Shown: positions 12,740 to 22,591, counted from the first letter of the stretch. The stretch: 30,881 nucleotides of DNA from Reticulitermes lucifugus (GCA_026260175.1 JAKCWW010006811.1:324-31204); one strand, 5' to 3'. Program-made: numbers and translations. The notes: generated by a model not told the origin, from the sequence alone.

Positions 12740-13380
12740 TCATTTCATGGGTGTCACAGTAGTATATGAAATTTTAATGTTGGATTTGTACAAAGCAGGT
12801 CTGAACCATATAGTGAAGTGTTTAGTGGCCTGGGGGTTGTTTATCGCATAGTATGGAAATTGCATACGTAGGTGCTTCCTGTATTGCAGAGGGAGATAAA
12901 CATAGTGTGTTGTGTGTGTGCCAGTACCAGATTGACTGTGTGGTGCTGGCTTAGGTAATGAGTGATGTGGCTGCAGATTGGTGCTGTTGCTCTGTGTATG
13001 CTGCTGCATTAGTACATGAAATTTGGGGTTGTGAGTGTTTGTGTGGGATTTGTTTAAATTACTGCTGTTTTTTACAGCATGGTAAATATGGTATTTTTTT
13101 GTAGGGCATTCATATAAGATCTCTTTTTTGGCCACGTGAATTATTTCCTTGGTCTTTTCTATGGTTTGTTGCCTGTGAAGAGTGTTTTGTATACCAGAGG
13201 TCTAATTTTAGTTATCTATACTGAATTTTATGGCCTGAATGTGTTCCTTATATCATGTTTTAAATGACGTTTCTGTCTGTCCAACATAACTGGCATGGAC
13301 AGTCCAGGCAATTCATTTTATACACACCGCTGTTGTCAAATTTGTTCGTTTTCTTAATTCTTAATTCTATTCAAACCAGT
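12740..13380 (-). pseudogene. Penelope-like retroelement GIY-YIG remnant, copy A
   Basis: Read on the minus strand from about 13373, the translation gives KKTNKFDNSGVYKMNCLDCP, then CQLCWTDRN. After a broken stretch it gives KTKEIIHVAKKEILYECPTK, then KYHIYHAVKNSSNLN. This follows the order of the GIY-YIG endonuclease domain found at the C-terminus of Penelope-like elements (GxYK..C.DC...Y.GQTGR, then an EIIHV.KKG segment). The longest frame, 12740-13135, encodes the EIIHVAKK part and a basic, His/Thr/Asn-rich tail. Stops follow DRNVI and the QTGR motif is damaged (CWTDR), so it is dead. The reverse transcriptase part was not found. Confidence 0.65.
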
Positions 13381-13744
13381 TTTACACAACTTTGTCATTA
13401 AGTTAGGTCCTCTGAGGACCAAGAAGGAAGAAATTATCGCCAGTTTTGCCGAATGTCAAATAAAAAAGTGGATATGGTGCACATCATATTCAGCCATTAT
13501 TGAAGACATGGATGTGCATACATCCATTTGGAGTAAATTGAAGATGAGAATTTGGCTTTAAAAAATATTGTGCATCAGGCATAAGAAAGTTACAGTCAAT
13601 GAGCCAGAGGAAGGAGAAGTAGCATTCAACACACAACTCGGCAACGATTTTTTGGAAAACACCTTGGCTGGCTCATGCATTGTGGTACAGAACTTACCTA
13701 TTCTGGTGACAGCAGAACATATTATACATTTTATACATACCATA
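13381..13744. other. Spacer between inverted Penelope remnants
   Basis: The stretch separates two oppositely oriented GIY-YIG copies. Open frames at 13558-13743 (-) and 13568-13753 (+) overlap on opposite strands and have no recognised domain. They may be older element sequence upstream of the endonuclease. Function not determinable. Confidence 0.35.
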
Positions 13745-14040
13745 CGGTTCTAGAATTAAGAAATCTAACAGATTGACAACAGTGGTATCTACAAAATTAT
13801 ATGCTTGGACTGCCCACACCAATACATTGTACAGATAGGCAGATAATTTAAACCACGATATAAAGAGCACATTCAGACTATAAAATACTATAAAGATAAC
13901 TCAGATTATGCCTCTGATGTACAAAACATAAGTCATAGGTATGAAACCAAAGAAAATACTATGGAAATAATTCAGGTGGCCAAGAAGGGATATGGGAATT
14001 GTGACTATCAGTATGTGATTCCTTTAAATGAATATTGTTT
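13745..14040 (+). pseudogene. Penelope-like retroelement GIY-YIG remnant, copy B
   Basis: On the plus strand the translation, allowing one missing base, gives RIKKSNR.DNSGIYKIICLD, then CPHQYIVQIGR, a stop, FKPRYKEHIQTIKYYKDNSD and ETKENTMEIIQVAKKGYGN. It retains GIY, the C.DCP..Y motif and the RYKEH segment of GIY-YIG nucleases from Penelope-like elements. It is homologous to copy A (RIKK[ST]N[KR]..DNSG[IV]YK) but in opposite orientation. A stop inside the domain and a frame gap mean it is not functional. The open frame 13961-14245 begins inside this remnant and runs into antisense copy C. Confidence 0.72.
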
Positions 14041-14180
14041 TTATGGAATGTTAAATATGGTAAGATCGCTTCTTGGCAACCTGAATTATTTCCATAGCAT
14101 TTTCTATTGTTCTTTACCTATGACCTGTGTTTTGTATGTCTTCATAGCCCATATTTTTATCATGTTCAGTCACCACTACA
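14041..14180 (-). pseudogene. Penelope-like retroelement remnant, copy C
   Basis: On the minus strand, translation from about 14175 gives KNMGYEDIQNTGHR, a stop, then RTIENAMEIIQVAKKRSYHI. This parallels DVQNISHRYETKENTMEIIQ in copy B. At the DNA level 14065-14135 is a near reverse complement of 13921-13991, so copies B and C form an inverted pair separated by 73 nt. Confidence 0.65.
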
Positions 14181-14375
14181 CATTTTTCTCTTACTGGGAA
14201 AGTTTAAATTCTAATAGTATGAATAATGCGTGGGTATTATCCTGAAACATGGATCACAGAATAAATCTCTTAGAATTGTTCTGGTATTATTTCAAAAGTT
14301 CACAACATTTTCGTGGAAATTTTTTCTACATTTTTATTGCATATCATGTAATATATAATTCTGGACTATAAATTT

Positions 14376-14600
14376 GTAGGGCTGTGTCATGGCTGCAGTG
14401 GTTAGTCTCTGGCCTCTCATCATGGAGGTTCAGGTTCAATCCCAGGCCAGTCCATGTGGGATTTTGATGGACAGAGTGGCAGTGGGACAGGTTTCTTCCC
14501 AGTACTTTAGTTTTCTCCTGTTATTATTCCATCATTGCTTCATACTCATTCAGTTATTACCAGTGCTATGTAATCTTAGCCACTGGCATCATCATTAAAT
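14376..14600 (+). mobile_element. tRNA-derived SINE, copy 1
   Basis: A box-A-like TGGCTGCAGTGGTTAG lies at 14390-14405. A good RNA polymerase III box B, GGTTCAATCCC, is at 14433-14443. The body is CCAGTCCATGTGGGATTTTG then GGACAGAGTGGCAGTGGGAC. The same head and body recur on the minus strand at 24640-24790. The end reads GCATCATCATTAAATAATAT, compatible with a short tandem tail. The open frame 14389-14598 is a by-product. Confidence 0.75.
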
Positions 14601-17248
14601 AATATACCTATAAGTTTGTCATTATTTTTGGTGAAACACATTTTTATGGACAAACTTTAGTTCATCACTTCATAAGAAAACAAGTTGCCTTTAAAGGACA
14701 TAAAAGTATTAGCAGAACAGGTCTCTTGTTTCCTGTCAGAAGACACCACATGCTAGAAATTTAAAGCATATTCCAATAAGTCTGTTGCCAGTCACAACAC
14801 TAGGAATGGCCCTGAATGTTTCCAATATTGTTATAAATATAGCCAGAGAGGAAAGTTGGGTGGGGGATCACAACTAACCAGGTTGTTGGCAACATTAAAA
14901 TTCTAACATGATATCTCAGGACAAAGCTGTCCCCCCAGAAACTAATTACCGTTATCATCAGACTTCTGACATGTAAAATGGTATAAAACCCAGGGTACAA
15001 AAGTATTATCAAGTAAATAAATTTAGCAAATTTAAACACATCATTAGTTTCTGATCTAGAAAAGGGATAAAGTGAGTCCTTTTTTGCATGGAATCTGTAT
15101 ATGAAGAATGCCGTTCCATTTGACTGTGTTTCCAATAAAGCACAGAGTTTGACAAATGCTATGGTTGAATGGGTGTCCTAAAAGTTAATAGCCTAAACTG
15201 GTGTCAGGTTTACTAAGTTTAACTACCTCTTGTACATGCAATAAAGGATGAAACTGAAGCTTATAATGGTACTGCTGAGGAATTTACGGATTTTTGGAAA
15301 AGTTATCTGATGTTCATGACATGAAACATGCATCTTTCATAATGTTTACCTTAATAGAGAGAAAATGACTGAGAATGTAACAGTACATGAATTTAGAACA
15401 AGTCAGCAGAGTGGAAGCACAAACATAAGAAATGACCAGTTAAAAACTGAAAACTTACATTTTGAGACCTGTTTACTGACTCATGTTGCATTTATTGTAA
15501 CTTGTGGGCAGCATTCAACAATGACTGCAGATGCATGACCATACTTCAGAGCAATATGGAACACTGTCTTACATACATATATGCACATATAAAATTAAAT
15601 TGTTGCTTAGTTGTGGAATTAAATAACAATAATAATAATAATAATAAAATAATGTAATAAGAATATTGAAAACAATTATGATAATGGTAATACAAGAAGT
15701 AATGTTCATGTTTTCCAGGTAATAGTAGATCATGTATATGAAATTATTAAGAGCTAGAGAATTTACAATGTTCTCTACATATTGTGTGTTTGTTTCTCTG
15801 TGATGTGAATATAAAAATATTCCCCAATTTTGATGTAGATTAAAGAGAGTTTTCAGGATGTGAAAGCTGTTCTTGGTGCCATATGGCGGGAGTGATTGTT
15901 AACACAGTAGCCTATACTGCCAGGGTGCATGTGCTCACAGCAGACCCACATCTGCAGTTCATTGCAATCCACTATGCAACGTTTGCCCATTCCTCTCCTC
16001 TCAGCTGAGACAAGTTTTTTCCCACAGATTTGGGTCAATGATTTTTAATTAATTTTGTTTTGTGATGTTGGCAAATGAAAGTATTTATAAAAGAGATGAA
16101 AGGTGTATATAATACTGATTGCCTGTACAACCTATATTAGTGTGTTACTTGAGTTAGAGAAATGGCAAAAGAAATAGTGTAATCGTGGCTTTTATTGTTA
16201 TACAGTAACAGTTACCAGTAATTGAGTTGTATTGACCCAATAACTGTGTACAGAAACTTGAAGGTGTCTTTTTTGTAATAAACTTTATAGGACTAGTACT
16301 ACCAAGGAACTTAGTGCATTTTTGACATCCATGGACCTAAACATTTATGCCAGTGCTGTGTTGAAGGTGATTAAAAATTTGACTATAACAAGGAATGGAC
16401 TTCCTTTAGCATACTGATATAATCACAGATGTCTGTCTTGTTGAAGCAAGGTGGGAGTGGGACCACCCTTAGCAATGTGTGTAGTGTGAAATATGAAATG
16501 CATTTTGAGTAATCCTCTGAAACCATCTTATCTGTGATTATAGTTTCTGAAATCCCTTTCTATTGCCTCACAGTTTTAGTGTATTGTTATTTGCTAAATG
16601 TTTGTATTTTATTCATTCTAACACAACAGAATGCTTTCACCCACCCTCATTGTGAAAAATAAAAGAGAAACCTACTTTTCGCCATGAGTGTCTGAATTAT
16701 TTTAAATAATATGTGCCATCTTTTATATACTAGTAGTAGTGTAAATAACCCCCCAAGGGGATAATGCACTTTGGTTCACTCTTGCACAAAAAGCCTCAGA
16801 CTACTTCCTAAGCTATTAGCTTAGCAATTAACCTATCTACTAATAATTGGCACATTATAACTTATCTTAACCACATGGGTCCACACACACACACACAGAG
16901 GAGCACCCCCCCCCTCCTTCCTGCTTCAGGGAGTATAACAGAAGCATCATTGTATATTTGGCCATTGGTTTCTTAGTTCAATCCTGACAGCCTGGAGCCC
17001 ATATTGCACCTCAATCACACTTTCTGATCCATTGTATGTACCTTAAGATGTCAGATACTTTATATCATTTCTTTACTGAACAAGACTTGGCTTAGCATAA
17101 TGTGTTTCACATTGTAATACTGTGTTCAGTGTACAGGAAAATTTATTAATCTGACGTCTCATCATTTGGAAATCTTCATAATGCAGCACTTGTGGAGAGT
17201 AGTCCCAAGACTAGAAGTTTTCCTTTTTACCAGAAAGAAGCTTTATAA
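14601..17248. other. Intergenic, microsatellites only
   Basis: No exon or repeat class was recognised in 2.6 kb. There is an AAT-type microsatellite at about 15624-15650, a short CA run at 16871-16888 and a C-run at about 16905-16914. Open frames at 14800-15135 (-) and 15853-16038 (-) have no domain. CCCCAAGGGG near 16752 and TAAGCTATTAGCTTA near 16809 are small palindromes of the size expected by chance. Confidence 0.45.
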
Positions 17249-17452
17249 ATGAAACAAGCAGATCTCAGGGACATGTTCAAAAAAGCCTTCAAGAGTGTCT
17301 GTACATCAACAGTTGTGGTATGTCCTGACACATTGTCTCCTACTCCAGCAACTTCTTCAGGTGTGAAGACTCCAAAAAACACAGAAGAAGACCCTGATGA
17401 CCCTGAACCAACAGATGAAGGAGCTATCCAAATGGATTACTCCTGTGATTAG
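17249..17452 (+). CDS. Small acidic ORF of unknown function, probably transposon-derived
   Basis: A 67-codon frame starts MKQADLRDMFKKAFKSVC, continues with a Ser/Thr/Pro-rich centre (DTLSPTPATSS) and ends in an acidic tail (EEDPDDPEPTDEGAIQ). Its amino acid composition is more protein-like than other short frames here. QADLRDMF resembles a degenerate PCNA-binding (PIP-like) motif of the sort found at the start of some transposase-type proteins. An in-frame TAA directly precedes the ATG, so this is either a true start or an exon without its upstream partner. It lies 55 nt before a pogo/Tigger-like end at 17508, which suggests a DNA transposon source. I do not recognise the family with certainty, and it may be inactive. 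Confidence 0.4.
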   Translation: MKQADLRDMFKKAFKSVCTSTVVVCPDTLSPTPATSSGVKTPKNTEEDPDDPEPTDEGAIQMDYSCD

Positions 17453-17507
17453 CTGTCCAGCCAAAGTATATGGGCAGCAACAAAAACTTACCTGTAAAAA
17501 CTTAGGT

Positions 17508-17582
17508 CAGTAGAGGTACTCTCTGATAATCTGGCAACTGTTCAGGCTTGTGTGAGTTGGATTAACGGAATTTTGCTGTAAT
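17508..17582 (+). mobile_element. Solo pogo/Tigger-like transposon end
   Basis: CAGTAGAGGTACTCTCTGAT then AATCTGGCAACTG, followed by GTTGGATTAACGGAATTTTG, has the layout of pogo/Tigger-type terminal repeats: CAG start, GATAATC.GGC, then GGATTA.CGG in inverse. No matching opposite end (..CTACTG preceded by a GATTATC-like word) was found, so it is a solo or decayed end. Confidence 0.4.
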
Positions 17583-17627
17583 TTAAATGTTAGGCACAAG
17601 AAGTACTTGAAGATGATGTAGTACAGG

Positions 17628-17737
17628 TGTCCCTTTTATCGTGTCCCTGACCACGGCAGCTTTATCACATAGAAAGCCCATATCTTCCAGGACATCCTGT
17701 GACAGCTGTTGTGCTCAGGGACACAATGAAAGGGACA
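17628..17737. mobile_element. 110-nt foldback element (MITE-like)
   Basis: The left arm 17628-17654 (starts TGTCCCTTTTATCGTGTCCC) and the right arm 17711-17737 match in 24 of 27 positions as inverted repeats. Weaker pairing (CGGCAGCT and AGCTGTT) continues inward. The interior holds AGCTTTATCACATAGAAAGC, shared with 6262-6345. The element has no coding capacity. The longest open frame in the window (17665-18084, minus) overlaps it and is probably spurious. Confidence 0.7.
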
Positions 17738-18074
17738 TTCTGTATAATCATTCCGTTTTTATGAGAGTTTTTTGACACTGAATATTCTGGGTTAAAAGGA
17801 CTTGATGTTTCAGAAATTGGTTCTGCTTCCACCTTCAAGTACCAGAAAAGGATGCCCAGTTTGTGGGATCCATTAAGTATGCTGTTACTTGCCAGCCATT
17901 GCAACAGATTAGTGTTTTCCCTAAACCTTTTACATTTTATTTTCTGTCTTGTTTCCATGTAAACGTTTCTGCTTTGTTTTGATATTCCAGGGCTCCATAG
18001 TTGATTTACTGCTGCTATCATCCACTGAAGTTTGTGTATCTTCCTTGCAGAGGCAGTCCATGTTCTTGGGTTGT

Positions 18075-18250
18075 GATAGCCCATGTTGGTGATTAAAGTG
18101 TCAGGCTAGAGGCTGGAATTCACTTCTCAGTAGGGACATAATTTTATCTCTTTACCACCACATTCAGAACATGTTAGGGGCACACCAGCTTCCTAGCCAG
18201 TGTGCACTGGGGTAAAACTGCTGGAGTGTGAAAGTGGCCACTCAACATGT
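18075..18250 (+). mobile_element. Possible SINE-like repeat
   Basis: GTTGGTGATTAAAGTGTCAG then GCTAGAGGCTGGAATTCACT has tRNA-like spacing: a box-A-like TTGGTGATTAAAGTG and, some 30 nt later, a degraded box B (GGAATTCACTTCTC). A body, AGTAGGGACATAATTTTATC, follows. No second copy is present in the window to confirm it. Confidence 0.3.
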
Positions 18251-19327
18251 GTCTAGAGCCAGGGTCTGGAGCCTTGCCTCTATGCCTAGCTTTTTCAAGT
18301 TGCCCTGACTTACTGCCCAAGGTACTGCAAAATATTAATGTGTATTCCAAACACAGTTATGATATTTTCAATGACTCATATTTCTGGAATTTATTTCATC
18401 AATGTCAGAAGTTCTCAATAGATGAAATTTAGTGTAAGCTTCCAGTTTCTTTCAGTTAAACTCTAATTTAAATGCTCTCTCATGTCATGTTTCAGCATGT
18501 GCCAGCTTAATGAAGTACACTTGCCTATAAATAACTTTAGCCAAGAAGGCACTGAAGTGATGTATGGTGACATGCATGTCATTCAGAAAATCCCTGTCAC
18601 CCAATTTAATTAAGGTTTTGCATTATTTAAATGTTGACAGATGTCCAGATAGCATTAATCTTACAAATTGAGATGGTGAATTTGAATAACTGATAGAACG
18701 CTTTGGTTAAGTGGTAGGTAGTGTGCAAGGGCTTACAGGATATTAGGGAAGCCAGTTTCTGCACATTCTCGAACATTTCACTCTTTAAAAATAACTTCAG
18801 TGTCAATAGCCACATGTGAACAAAAAGCTTCATTGGGATCAATTTGTCACTTCAGTATGCTTCACTTCAAATAGTTCATTTATGAACCTCATTGTTCAAC
18901 AAATTAGGAGAATGTCCTGTTTCTAAACTCAACCCCAATGGATATGTGCTGGCATGGCTTTTCAGTGACAGAAGACATGCTGATGGGACTGCATACATAT
19001 TATGAAGATAAGCCTCTCAGTGTAATACAATAAAAGTACATTCAATAAAATTCAGCACCACTAGTTCCCTCGTAGCATAAAACATGGCGTTTGTATCTAT
19101 CCAATGCGGGCAACAGAAAACAATGTATTACATCATTTTAAAATATTCAGCTCCATAGTACACTAAAACCAGCAACGTTTATTTGTCTTACTATATTCCA
19201 TTAATTTTAAGTCAGCACTTCATGAGTTTGGACATTGAGTGGGATGCGGTACTTGTCATGAACCTGCATTGTAATAATTCCTTTTCTAATATGTGTTATC
19301 ATTGAGGTCTTCATTTATCAGATAAAT
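18251..19327. other. Intergenic, no gene seen
   Basis: Open frames at 18247-18432 (+) and 18627-18842 (-) show no domain or splice context. No repeats were recognised. Confidence 0.45.
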
Positions 19328-19417
19328 GGTGCCACATCACTAGGTGATTGGTTCTCATGTTTTGAGACATCATGGTCATCTGAAGACCTCAGGCACCAAT
19401 CACCCAGTGATGTAGTG
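19328..19417. repeat. Inverted repeat enclosing a GAAAC-hairpin module
   Basis: The left arm GCCACATCACTAGGTGATTG (19331-19350) and right arm ACCAATCACCCAGTGATGTA (19395-19414) are reverse complements with few mismatches. Between them, on the minus strand, is CTTCAGATGACCATGATG followed by TCTCAAAACATG, a decayed version of CTGAAGATG..CGAAACATG. Here an outer stem visibly closes the inner motif. The family appears distinct from, but built like, the ACGTCGG-flanked copies. Confidence 0.6.
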
Positions 19418-19640
19418 CTATGTCCCAGAAGAACAGAGGCCTCAACTTCACTGCCGCAAAAGCCTAAAAACTTGTATGCATTATTCTGTGAGCTTTTTAA
19501 CTGATACTTGAGGATCTGACCACAGGTTTAAGGGACCAGCGCATCTCGTTTTCTTACTGTATATACTGAAGTATGCAATAGGGTTCCATTCTTTTAGAAA
19601 TATCCAGTTATTTCTGCCATCCATCATTCAAAATAAATGT

Positions 19641-19892
19641 TTCATATTTAGGCCTTTCCATCGTCAGGGTCCAAGATTCAAGTATTCTGGGATATGACGC
19701 CGTATCCATTGATTGTTAGCGACGTTTCGGAGAAGCTTGCTACCTCCTCTTCAGCGCAAAGATTCAAGTTCGGTGGTATATGACGCCGTATAGATTTATA
19801 GATTGTTACGGACGTCAAAAAGTCCATGCCTGAAGACGGAGACAGCAATATCCTCCGAAAGGTTGGTAACAATTTACCAGTCGATACGGCGT
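19641..19892. repeat. Tandem and inverted array of GAAAC-hairpin modules
   Basis: An 86-nt direct repeat starts at GATTCAAGTATTCTGGGATA (19675) and again at GATTCAAGTTCGGTGGTATA (19761). Both continue into ATGACGCCGTAT and GATTGTTA(G/C)..GACG. The first unit holds, on the minus strand, CTGAAGA (19748-19754), a GGAG/CTCC stem and CCGAAACG (19723-19730). A plus-strand module follows: CTGAAGA (19830-19836), GGAG..CTCC and CCGAAA (19855-19860), then GGTAACAATTTACC and ATACGGCGTAA. A third partial core, CTGACGA, is at 19661-19667 (minus). Confidence 0.7.
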
Positions 19893-20381
19893 AATCTGAG
19901 ACGACGAATCGTTGTCATTCCACCATTATGACAACCCTGTCGATGAAACACACGATTATAACCTCCATCTTCAATCACATCGTCTATCTGTGATCTGCTC
20001 TGATCCATGATTTATAGATCTTTAAGTCTGATCTGTAAATTGAAAGCCCGATCTCTGACCCGGGTGTAGCCTGGGCACAGACGAAGGCAGCTAAGCTTGT
20101 AAAATATTTTCAGGTTCTCACAGCGGTGTTGAAAATATACGTCTTCTAGGACGTTACTCTGTGTCGTTTATTTGCTCAGCTACTAACATTACATCCGAAA
20201 ATACTTCAATCTTCAAACTAGTTTATCTGTAATTTTATGCTCCCCTAGCTTAATTATCTGTGACATATTTAAGTATGTTGGTCACACTGTCCCACAATTG
20301 CCATTAGAAGCATGGATGAGGTAAATTGTATGTGTTTGCCACGCCGACGTTAAACGAGAAGAGAAGGGTTGCCCACCGAGA
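19893..20381 (+). promoter_or_regulatory. DAD1 upstream region and 5' UTR (boundaries unknown)
   Basis: This is non-coding sequence before the DAD1 start. The start ATG at 20382 has A at -3 (CCGAGAATGA). A 13-codon upstream ORF begins at ATG 20312 and ends at TAA 20351-20353, 28 nt before the DAD1 ATG; it matters only if transcription starts before 20312. No clear TATA box was identified, and the transcription start cannot be placed. Confidence 0.4.
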
Positions 20382-20589
20382 ATGACGAATTTGAAAATAG
20401 TATTGAAGAAGTTCTATGGGGAGTATGTTAATAACACTCCAAAAAAACTGAAAATAATCGATGCCTATTTGTTGTATATATTTTTAACAGGCATTATTCA
20501 GTTTTTATATTGCTGCCTCGTTGGAACTTTTCCATTTAATTCGTTCTTGAGTGGGTTTATTTCTTCTGTTAGCTGTTTTGTCCTTGCAG
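20382..20589 (+). CDS. DAD1: DAD1 oligosaccharyltransferase subunit, exon 1
   Basis: The exon encodes [60 protein letters not shown] and SSVSCFVLA, then the first base of a Val codon. The segments [27 protein letters not shown] and two hydrophobic membrane spans are hallmarks of DAD1 (yeast Ost2), a small ER-membrane subunit of the oligosaccharyltransferase complex that attaches N-glycans to nascent proteins. Loss of DAD1 causes apoptosis in animal cells. The donor is GCAG|GTTAGT at 20590, phase 1. The start agrees with the family's N-terminal length. Joined to exon 2 it gives 112 residues, the normal size (112-113). Confidence 0.96.
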
Positions 20590-20789
20590 GTTAGTGAATA
20601 TTTGACTATATCAACATTTGCATTTGGTTTGTTGGATTTGTTTGCATGTAAACTTTCATGAGGTTAAAGTGGGTTAGAACGATTCATTAGTATTCAGTAC
20701 TAAACAAATGGAAACCGGAATTCGGGTACAAAATTTATAACTAATAAGAAGATACTAATGTGGGAAAAAGTTACAGTAACAGACATATG

Positions 20790-21320
20790 CTGTCAATGGA
20801 AACAAATTTCCTACGTTTTCAAATCGATAATCGCATAAATTGGAAAGGTCATATGAAATTCATTGTACAAAAATTACTCATGTTTCGCGTATGGCGGGAT
20901 ACTAAGTACTATTTAAACATTGCCGTGCTCTGTCTGGGTCGTGATAAATGGTACGTATAATATTCTGAAACATCATATCAGATCAATAAAATATTCCTTC
21001 TACAAAAGAAAGTTACAGAATCTCGGCAAGTGTTCAGAAGAGAGGTTTATGTACAAGTCCCATAGTCTGTCTGTAGCCAATATTTAGTAGCTGTAACAGC
21101 ATTTATAGTTGACAACATAGTAATGTTTCTCATGAGCTTGGAAGTGCATGTGGTCAACACAAGACATGAACTTGATATTCACAGACCAGTTTCTGACCTT
21201 ACTGTGTATAAAAGAGGAGTCTCCTAACTATACAACAAGATCACCATGCAAAATAAGTGTACCTAGCCACAAATAACAGTTTGAATTCATTCAAAGAATT
21301 TCTTGTAACTCTGACCTTCT
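20790..21320 (+). pseudogene. LINE reverse transcriptase C-terminal relic (Jockey/CR1-like) inside DAD1 intron 1
   Basis: Translation in successive frames gives METNFLRFQIDNRINWKGHM and KFIVQKL near 20790-20880, then KIFLLQKKVTESRQVFRREV near 20985-21045. Near 21150-21230 it gives VVNTRHELDIHRPVSDLTVY, then KRGVS, a stop, and LYNKI. A segment with NSLNSFKEFL follows at about 21280. This order (FLG.QID..L.WK.H, then LQKK..R, then NTR..DLH.P...T.Y.KGV, then the F...L..FL end) matches the ORF2 C-terminal region of insect non-LTR retrotransposons. Several frameshifts and stops make it inactive. It has the same orientation as DAD1. Confidence 0.7.
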
Positions 21321-22591
21321 GCTCAGGTGATGAATTTATATTACTAACATATAATTAACAGGCTGTAATCATGTCTGATCCTTTATATTGTTTGTAGTTC
21401 CATTTGTTTATGACAAATAGTGCTGTATCGGTACAAGTGGTTCAGATAATAGCCATTGACTGGCTTTAGAGTAAGTTCTAGAGTTCATTCAACACACAAA
21501 CAGGTGGTACATACCTATTGCTATACTGACAAAGAAACTTGCCATCTGACATACAACAAAATTCTTTAAACTATTGTCAAATGAGACTACTTTTGATTGT
21601 TTTCACTGATTTCATTGTGAAAGATTAATCAGACAAACAAAAGCACTTTTCCATTAAATTGCTTTGCTGCAACATAGAGAATGATGTAAAATGTGGTACA
21701 GAATTACAGGATTTGAAGAAAACTTGTGATCATTGATACATGCTTTTAAAAGGCATAGCTGCAAACATAACTTCGGTTTCTTGATATACTGTTCACCATA
21801 TGTAACCCAACTGTCTGGAAGTTCAGTCTGATTAGTGGCTTTTGATATCAGAAATGTAAGATATGCTAGTCATAAATTGGAAATATAAAAAATACAGACA
21901 ACCTGACATGTAGTACAATTTCCATTAAGTAATTATTTACAGATCTAAAGTATCATTCCAAACTGCTTAATATGCGGCAATCTATAAGCATTTTTTAGAC
22001 TAAAACTGAATCAGTTGACTTGTCTGTGAGTGAAACATGCATGCATTTTTTAAGTTTCTGTATTTTGTCCACAAATTCTGAACAAGAAAAAAGTCACCAG
22101 AGGATCTTAGGAAGTAGTTGTGTTAGAAATCTGATCACATGAACAGGTTACACTTGCCAACTCGCATGGAATAACTTTTAGGTTACGTTAATTTCTTTTC
22201 CAAACTTTTGAATTCATCGTTCTTCATTTCATTAGTTTTGCAGCATAAAAGATAAGCTTTAAATGATTGAAAAGCATATTTAGGATTAACCATAATTATT
22301 AATAAACACTAAGTTGATGGTGCAATCTTTCTTGGTTGGGTGATGATATCCAACTTGCCAAGAAACTCCAGGCATTGGACCCTGTCTGCAATCAGTTTCA
22401 TTCATGTAATATTATTCATTGTGTGCATTGTGATTATAATTATTTATAGATACAAACAAATGCACACAAAATATGCAAAATTACAAGTTATCTGTATACA
22501 TAAACTCTCCTACATGTGTCAGCAAGTCTATATATATAATTTTGACTTGTTAATATTATACTTGTATACATTCCTTTGTGTTATTGTCTCC

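Noticed and set aside
14389..14598. 69-codon open frame at 14389-14598
   Set aside because: It coincides with a SINE carrying polymerase III promoter boxes.
17665..18084. Longest open frame in the window, 139 codons on the minus strand
   Set aside because: Its C-terminal part lies in the foldback element at 17628-17737. It has no recognisable domain, and nothing suggests splice sites or conservation.
22346..22400. Translation DIQLAKKLQ resembling the histone H3 end DIQLARRIR
   Set aside because: Only about six residues agree. The preceding and following residues do not fit H3, so it is most likely chance.
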